Shown here piece by piece: positions 13,639-16,335 of a stretch of DNA of 16,335 nucleotides. Made by a program: the position numbers and the translations under genes. How positions within the stretch are numbered: the first letter of the stretch is position 1; the number at the start of each line of letters is the position of its first letter. Under the pieces are notes generated by a model. The model saw nothing but the letters and a program-made list of their open reading frames with translations, was not told the origin of the DNA and did no database searches. Source of the DNA: JAGLQQ01 sp043806135 (GTDB lineage: Bacteria > Omnitrophota > Gorgyraeia > B26-G9); contig JAZDHG010000100.1 of NCBI GenBank assembly GCA_043806135.1, positions 1 through 16,335 of the forward strand, written 5' to 3'.

Positions 13639-14991
13639 ATGAGGTATATTTTAAATAAAATGGATAAATTAAATCATCGTGAAAGATACAGGTTCGTCTG
13701 GCCCTGTATATTAATAGTTTTAGTATTCGGCGTTATTATTTGTGTAAAAGTTTTTGCCGAGGTTCCGCGGATTGCGAGTGAAATTACTATTACAGGGAAC
13801 AGGCTTATGGTCGCACTGCGGCAGGAAGATGGCGTTTTGGCTGATGCTCGCCCTTATATAATTAAAGGCTTGAGCTGGGCAGCGGCAACAAAAGCTCCTC
13901 ATGAGGGGCTGAATCCGTATGCCCCGGAGGAAGATGTCGCTTATGGATTCTTTTTTAATTGGCCGGGTCGAGTTCCCCAAGGACATGAACTTTTTGCTTA
14001 CTGGTTTGCCCGGCAGTATAAAGAATACTACGCTACCGATATCCCCCTGATGAAAGATATGAACGTAAACACAGTACGTGTTTATTCGCATTTTGGGTTA
14101 GAAGGGGAAGCTGACCTGCGGATACTGGATGAATTATATTATAATGGGATCATGGTGATCATAACTGTAGCCACCTCAAAGGAAGATCTGGAAAACAGCA
14201 GGTATCTTGAAATAGTAAATATGTATAAAAGCCATCCGGCAATTCTAATGTGGTCCTTGGGCAATGAATGGAACCTTGAACGCAATAAATATTATGGTTA
14301 TAAAACAGTATCTGAGGCTGCTTTAGCTATTCAAAATGCCGCATTAAAAATAAAAGAGATCGATATCCTGCATCCGGTGTCTTCTTGTTTAGGGGATAGA
14401 TTTACCGATAAGGTGAAAGAGAATACAATTGCCGCAATCCTCAAAAAGTGTCCGGCCGTAGACATATGGGGGCTTAATATTTATCGAAACAGAAGCTTTC
14501 GTGATCTTTTTCAGCAATGGAAAGAGTTATCGGATAAGCCTATGTATATTAGTGAGTTTGGGACAGATTCATTTAATACCAAAAAGTACACCTGTGTGAA
14601 TGAATTTCAGGCTGTGGAGTGCAGCGGTGTATATGATGAGGATTTGCAGGCAGACTTTGTAATCGTTTTATGGGATGATATCACTAAAAATCTCTCCGCT
14701 GTCGATGCAGATAAAATTTGTTTAGGCGGCCTGGTGCATGAGTTTAATGACAGCTTGTGGAAAGTCGGCTCTTATCATGTTAATTTAGGCGGCACAGTTG
14801 AGTACGAGGATCCGGATCAGGGCTACTCTTATGAAGAGTATAATACGCAGGGCTTTGTTCTTATCGGCGGTCATCCGGATGATGTGGCTAATGAAGAATA
14901 TTTTGGAATTGTTGATGCGCAGCGCAGACCTAAGAAAATATTTTATGAACTAAAAGAATATTATGAAAAATTAAAATCTCTAGAGGAATAG
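13639..14991 (+). CDS. Exported clan-A glycoside-hydrolase-like protein
   Basis: Probable (beta/alpha)8 glycosidase or transglycosylase acting outside the cytoplasm. The N-terminus has a signal or anchor segment (core WPCILIVLVFGVIICVKVFA). From the longest possible start (GTG, 13627) it is 454 residues. The barrel shows MNVNTVRVYSHFG, then SLGNEW, with the Asn213-Glu214 pair as probable acid/base, and MYISEFGTDSF with Glu310 as probable nucleophile. This is the clan GH-A layout, with similarity to GH2, GH5 and GH72-type barrels; the family and substrate cannot be assigned. I prefer the ATG at 13639 over the GTG at 13627 because AGG lies just upstream; ATG 13660 is also possible. It is monocistronic between two terminator-promoter modules. 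Confidence 0.75.
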   Translation: MRYILNKMDKLNHRERYRFVWPCILIVLVFGVIICVKVFAEVPRIASEITITGNRLMVALRQEDGVLADARPYIIKGLSWAAATKAPHEGLNPYAPEEDVAYGFFFNWPGRVPQGHELFAYWFARQYKEYYATDIPLMKDMNVNTVRVYSHFGLEGEADLRILDELYYNGIMVIITVATSKEDLENSRYLEIVNMYKSHPAILMWSLGNEWNLERNKYYGYKTVSEAALAIQNAALKIKEIDILHPVSSCLGDRFTDKVKENTIAAILKKCPAVDIWGLNIYRNRSFRDLFQQWKELSDKPMYISEFGTDSFNTKKYTCVNEFQAVECSGVYDEDLQADFVIVLWDDITKNLSAVDADKICLGGLVHEFNDSLWKVGSYHVNLGGTVEYEDPDQGYSYEEYNTQGFVLIGGHPDDVANEEYFGIVDAQRRPKKIFYELKEYYEKLKSLEE

Positions 14992-15038
14992 TTTTTATTT
15001 TGAAGTTTTACCTATTCCTGCTGTTAGATTAACTATCC

Positions 15039-15067
15039 GGGGTAGCTAGGCGCGCTATCCCTTTGTT
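15039..15067 (+). terminator. Intrinsic terminator after the glycosidase-like gene
   Basis: GGGGTAGC (15039-15046), loop TAGGCGC, GCTATCCC (15054-15061), with one G-U pair, then TTTGTT. The right arm, T-run and following ATTGACT closely match 13341-13361, so it belongs to the same repeated terminator-promoter module. Confidence 0.75.
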
Positions 15068-15068
15068 A

Positions 15069-15097
15069 TTGACTTATTTCCTGTCAAGTAGTAAAAT
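15069..15097 (+). promoter_or_regulatory. Promoter for the lipoprotein gene
   Basis: TTGACT (15069-15074), 17-bp spacer, TAAAAT (15092-15097). It directly follows the terminator at 15039. The predicted leader is about 50 nt with no clear Shine-Dalgarno. Confidence 0.7.
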
Positions 15098-15157
15098 TTA
15101 TTTCATTATCAAACTACAAAATTATTTAAAATCACTCTAAATCTATTGCAAATGCTT

Positions 15158-16012
15158 ATGATTAAAAAAACCAACCTATTAATATTACTATTACTATCAC
15201 TGCAATTATCTGGCTGCGGGCGTGAACCTGATGATCAAAAAATCAATGCCCTCAAAAAACAAACTAAAGTTTTAAAGCAAAAGATAAATTTATTAGAGAA
15301 TAAAATAAGCGAAAAAGAGTTTAGTGCCGGCAGATTTATAAATGAAGCAAAATTATATATAGCTGTGGGTGATAAAGCAAAAGCAAAAAATTTTATTGAT
15401 TTACTTTTTGAAAAATTCCCCGATTCCAAAGAGGCGGAGATCGGAAAAGAATTGATGTTTGAAATGGAAGATATTAGTGCAGATCAGCTCACGCGGGATT
15501 CGGAACTAGTATATGATTTTAACCGCCAAAAGATTATTAAATATCATCAAAACTATCTAGGGCTAATGCTCGGAAGTGGAGGGGAGGCTGATGGTGAAAG
15601 TTTAAGTTTTGAATTAGCGCAGCGGAGAAAAGACTATATATTTGGAATGGGCGGAACTTGGCTGGCTACGAATGATGTTGATAAAACCTATTATGTCAGC
15701 GGCTCAAGCTCTTCCTTAAACAGCGATCTTGGCTATAATAACAATGGTGATGAGATTGAAATATACGGTTTGTGGGGAAAACGCCTCAAAGAAAAGCTAT
15801 TTTTTGCCTGCACTGGCGGCTTTTCGCAGCAGGAAATGGTACATTTAGAAAAATCCTCATCATCAAGCGCTATTTATGCTACATCTACCAAAAAAGAAAA
15901 CTACGTAACTTACTCTTTACAGCTGCGTCATATACTGGACAATAAAAATATGCTGGTTATCGGCTACCATAATCGCCGCGGTTTTATGGCCGGAATAAGT
16001 TTAAAATTATAA
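15158..16012 (+). CDS. Lipoprotein with coiled coil and beta-barrel-like C-terminus
   Basis: Signal peptide II at the start (MIKKTNLLILLLLSLQ) with lipobox LSGC; the lipidated Cys is residue 20 from the ATG at 15158. That start gives the best signal peptide; TTG 15146 and ATG 15152 are alternatives. Residues about 28-55 form a coiled coil (INALKKQTKVLKQKINLLE), then a TPR-like helical segment to about 105 (AKLYIAVGDKAKAKNFIDLL). From about 130 to the end, alternating strands rich in Gly and Tyr (YLGLMLGSGG, NYVTYSLQLRHIL, NMLVIGYHNRRG) end in FMAGISLKL, as in small outer-membrane barrel domains. Combining a lipid anchor with a barrel-like tail is unusual. No family recognised; likely outer-membrane located. 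Confidence 0.75.
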   Translation: MIKKTNLLILLLLSLQLSGCGREPDDQKINALKKQTKVLKQKINLLENKISEKEFSAGRFINEAKLYIAVGDKAKAKNFIDLLFEKFPDSKEAEIGKELMFEMEDISADQLTRDSELVYDFNRQKIIKYHQNYLGLMLGSGGEADGESLSFELAQRRKDYIFGMGGTWLATNDVDKTYYVSGSSSSLNSDLGYNNNGDEIEIYGLWGKRLKEKLFFACTGGFSQQEMVHLEKSSSSSAIYATSTKKENYVTYSLQLRHILDNKNMLVIGYHNRRGFMAGISLKL

Positions 16013-16049
16013 ATTTTTTTAATTTAATTAATTTCTAAGGAGTTTTAAG

Positions 16050-16280
16050 ATGAAAATTAGAAAATTTCGATTGGCAAAGAGGGGCTTTGCATCATTGATC
16101 GGGCTTTTGCTAACGCTTGTAATAATTGCCGTACTTTTTTATTTAGCTGCAAATACTGCTGCAAAAAGAAGTTCAACTGAAACTCAAGCAGCCCGGAAAA
16201 ACCCTAAATCAGTACTGGATAAAGCAAGAAATACTGTAAGCGATATAAATAAAAGGCAATCAGAAAACCTGGGTAAGTAA
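16050..16280 (+). CDS. 76-aa prepilin-like single-span protein
   Basis: A small protein with a good ribosome site (AAGGAG 9 nt upstream). A basic leader (MKIRKFRLAKR) is followed by G-FASLIGLLLTLVIIAVLFYLA, a hydrophobic helix with a Gly-Phe junction like a prepilin cleavage site. The usual Glu at +5 is absent (Ile there), so processing is uncertain. A hydrophilic Lys/Ser/Asn-rich tail completes the protein. The gene lies 37 bp after the lipoprotein, possibly in the same transcript, and 17 bp before a tRNA gene. It could be a minor pilin-like subunit or a simple membrane peptide. Confidence 0.7.
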   Translation: MKIRKFRLAKRGFASLIGLLLTLVIIAVLFYLAANTAAKRSSTETQAARKNPKSVLDKARNTVSDINKRQSENLGK

Positions 16281-16297
16281 GCACATAATAACCTTCT

Positions 16298-16335
16298 GGG
16301 GTCATAGTTCAGCTGGGAGAACGCCTCGTTCGCAA
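16298..16335 (+). tRNA. Partial tRNA-Ala(CGC), cut by window edge
   Basis: Positions follow the tRNA map: acceptor 5' strand GGGGTCA (16298-16304), TA, D-arm GTTC/GAAC around AGCTGGGA, G26, anticodon stem CCTCG (16324-16328) and loop TTCGCAA (16329-16335). The anticodon is CGC (16331-16333), which reads GCG (Ala). The window ends at tRNA position 38, so the 3' half is missing. The GGGG acceptor start is consistent with tRNA-Ala. Confidence 0.85.

Overview
The window comes from a low-GC, Gram-negative-type bacterium. The evidence is type IV pilus / type II secretion (T4P/T2S) machinery, a lipoprotein signal, canonical TTGACA/TATAAT-type promoters with 17-bp spacers, and a partial tRNA-Ala. The mix of pseudopilins, FIST and GAF-kinase signalling, NHL-repeat proteins and abundant short palindromic repeats resembles uncultured lineages such as Omnitrophota. 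That placement is inference from gene style, not from a marker gene.

Layout. Positions 1-1216 hold two pseudopilin genes (GspH/FimT-like and PilV/GspI-like). The first sits in a repeat thicket: a perfect 124-bp direct repeat (1-124 and 280-403) and palindromes with CTCTAACGGGG arms. Positions 1217-1427 carry a mosaic of the same repeat boxes, a second hairpin repeat and a promoter. Positions 1428-5152 are a three-gene signalling operon: a free-standing FIST sensor, a membrane GAF histidine kinase, and a REC-GGDDF response regulator. pilT lies convergent on the minus strand (5175-6215) and shares a divergent promoter region with a secreted TPR protein (6357-7244). A large secreted protein with twelve NHL-like repeats follows (7558-9852). 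The interval 9853-10765 holds a promoter, a strong terminator and two small ORFs (44 and 52 aa). A GspE/PilB-type ATPase overlaps a membrane PilZ gene (10766-13274). After a terminator-promoter module come an exported clan-A glycoside-hydrolase-like protein (13639-14991), a second such module, a lipoprotein with a barrel-like C-terminus (15158-16012), a 76-aa prepilin-like protein and the 5' part of tRNA-Ala(CGC) at the right edge.

How the genes fit. The window has a pilus/secretion theme: pseudopilins, a PilB/GspE extension ATPase and the PilT retraction ATPase. It also has a candidate cyclic-di-GMP theme: a REC-GGDEF-like output, a degenerate MshEN-like ATPase N-terminus and a PilZ domain. 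A reasonable inference is two-component control of pilus activity through c-di-GMP.

The most unusual signal is that the palindromic repeat is, over 26 bp, a near-copy (21/26 by eye) of the codons for the prepilin cleavage motif of the adjacent pseudopilin gene. Read in the pilin frame it encodes LTGFTPLE against the real LTGFTLIE. The whole repeat region stays open in that frame back to the window edge.
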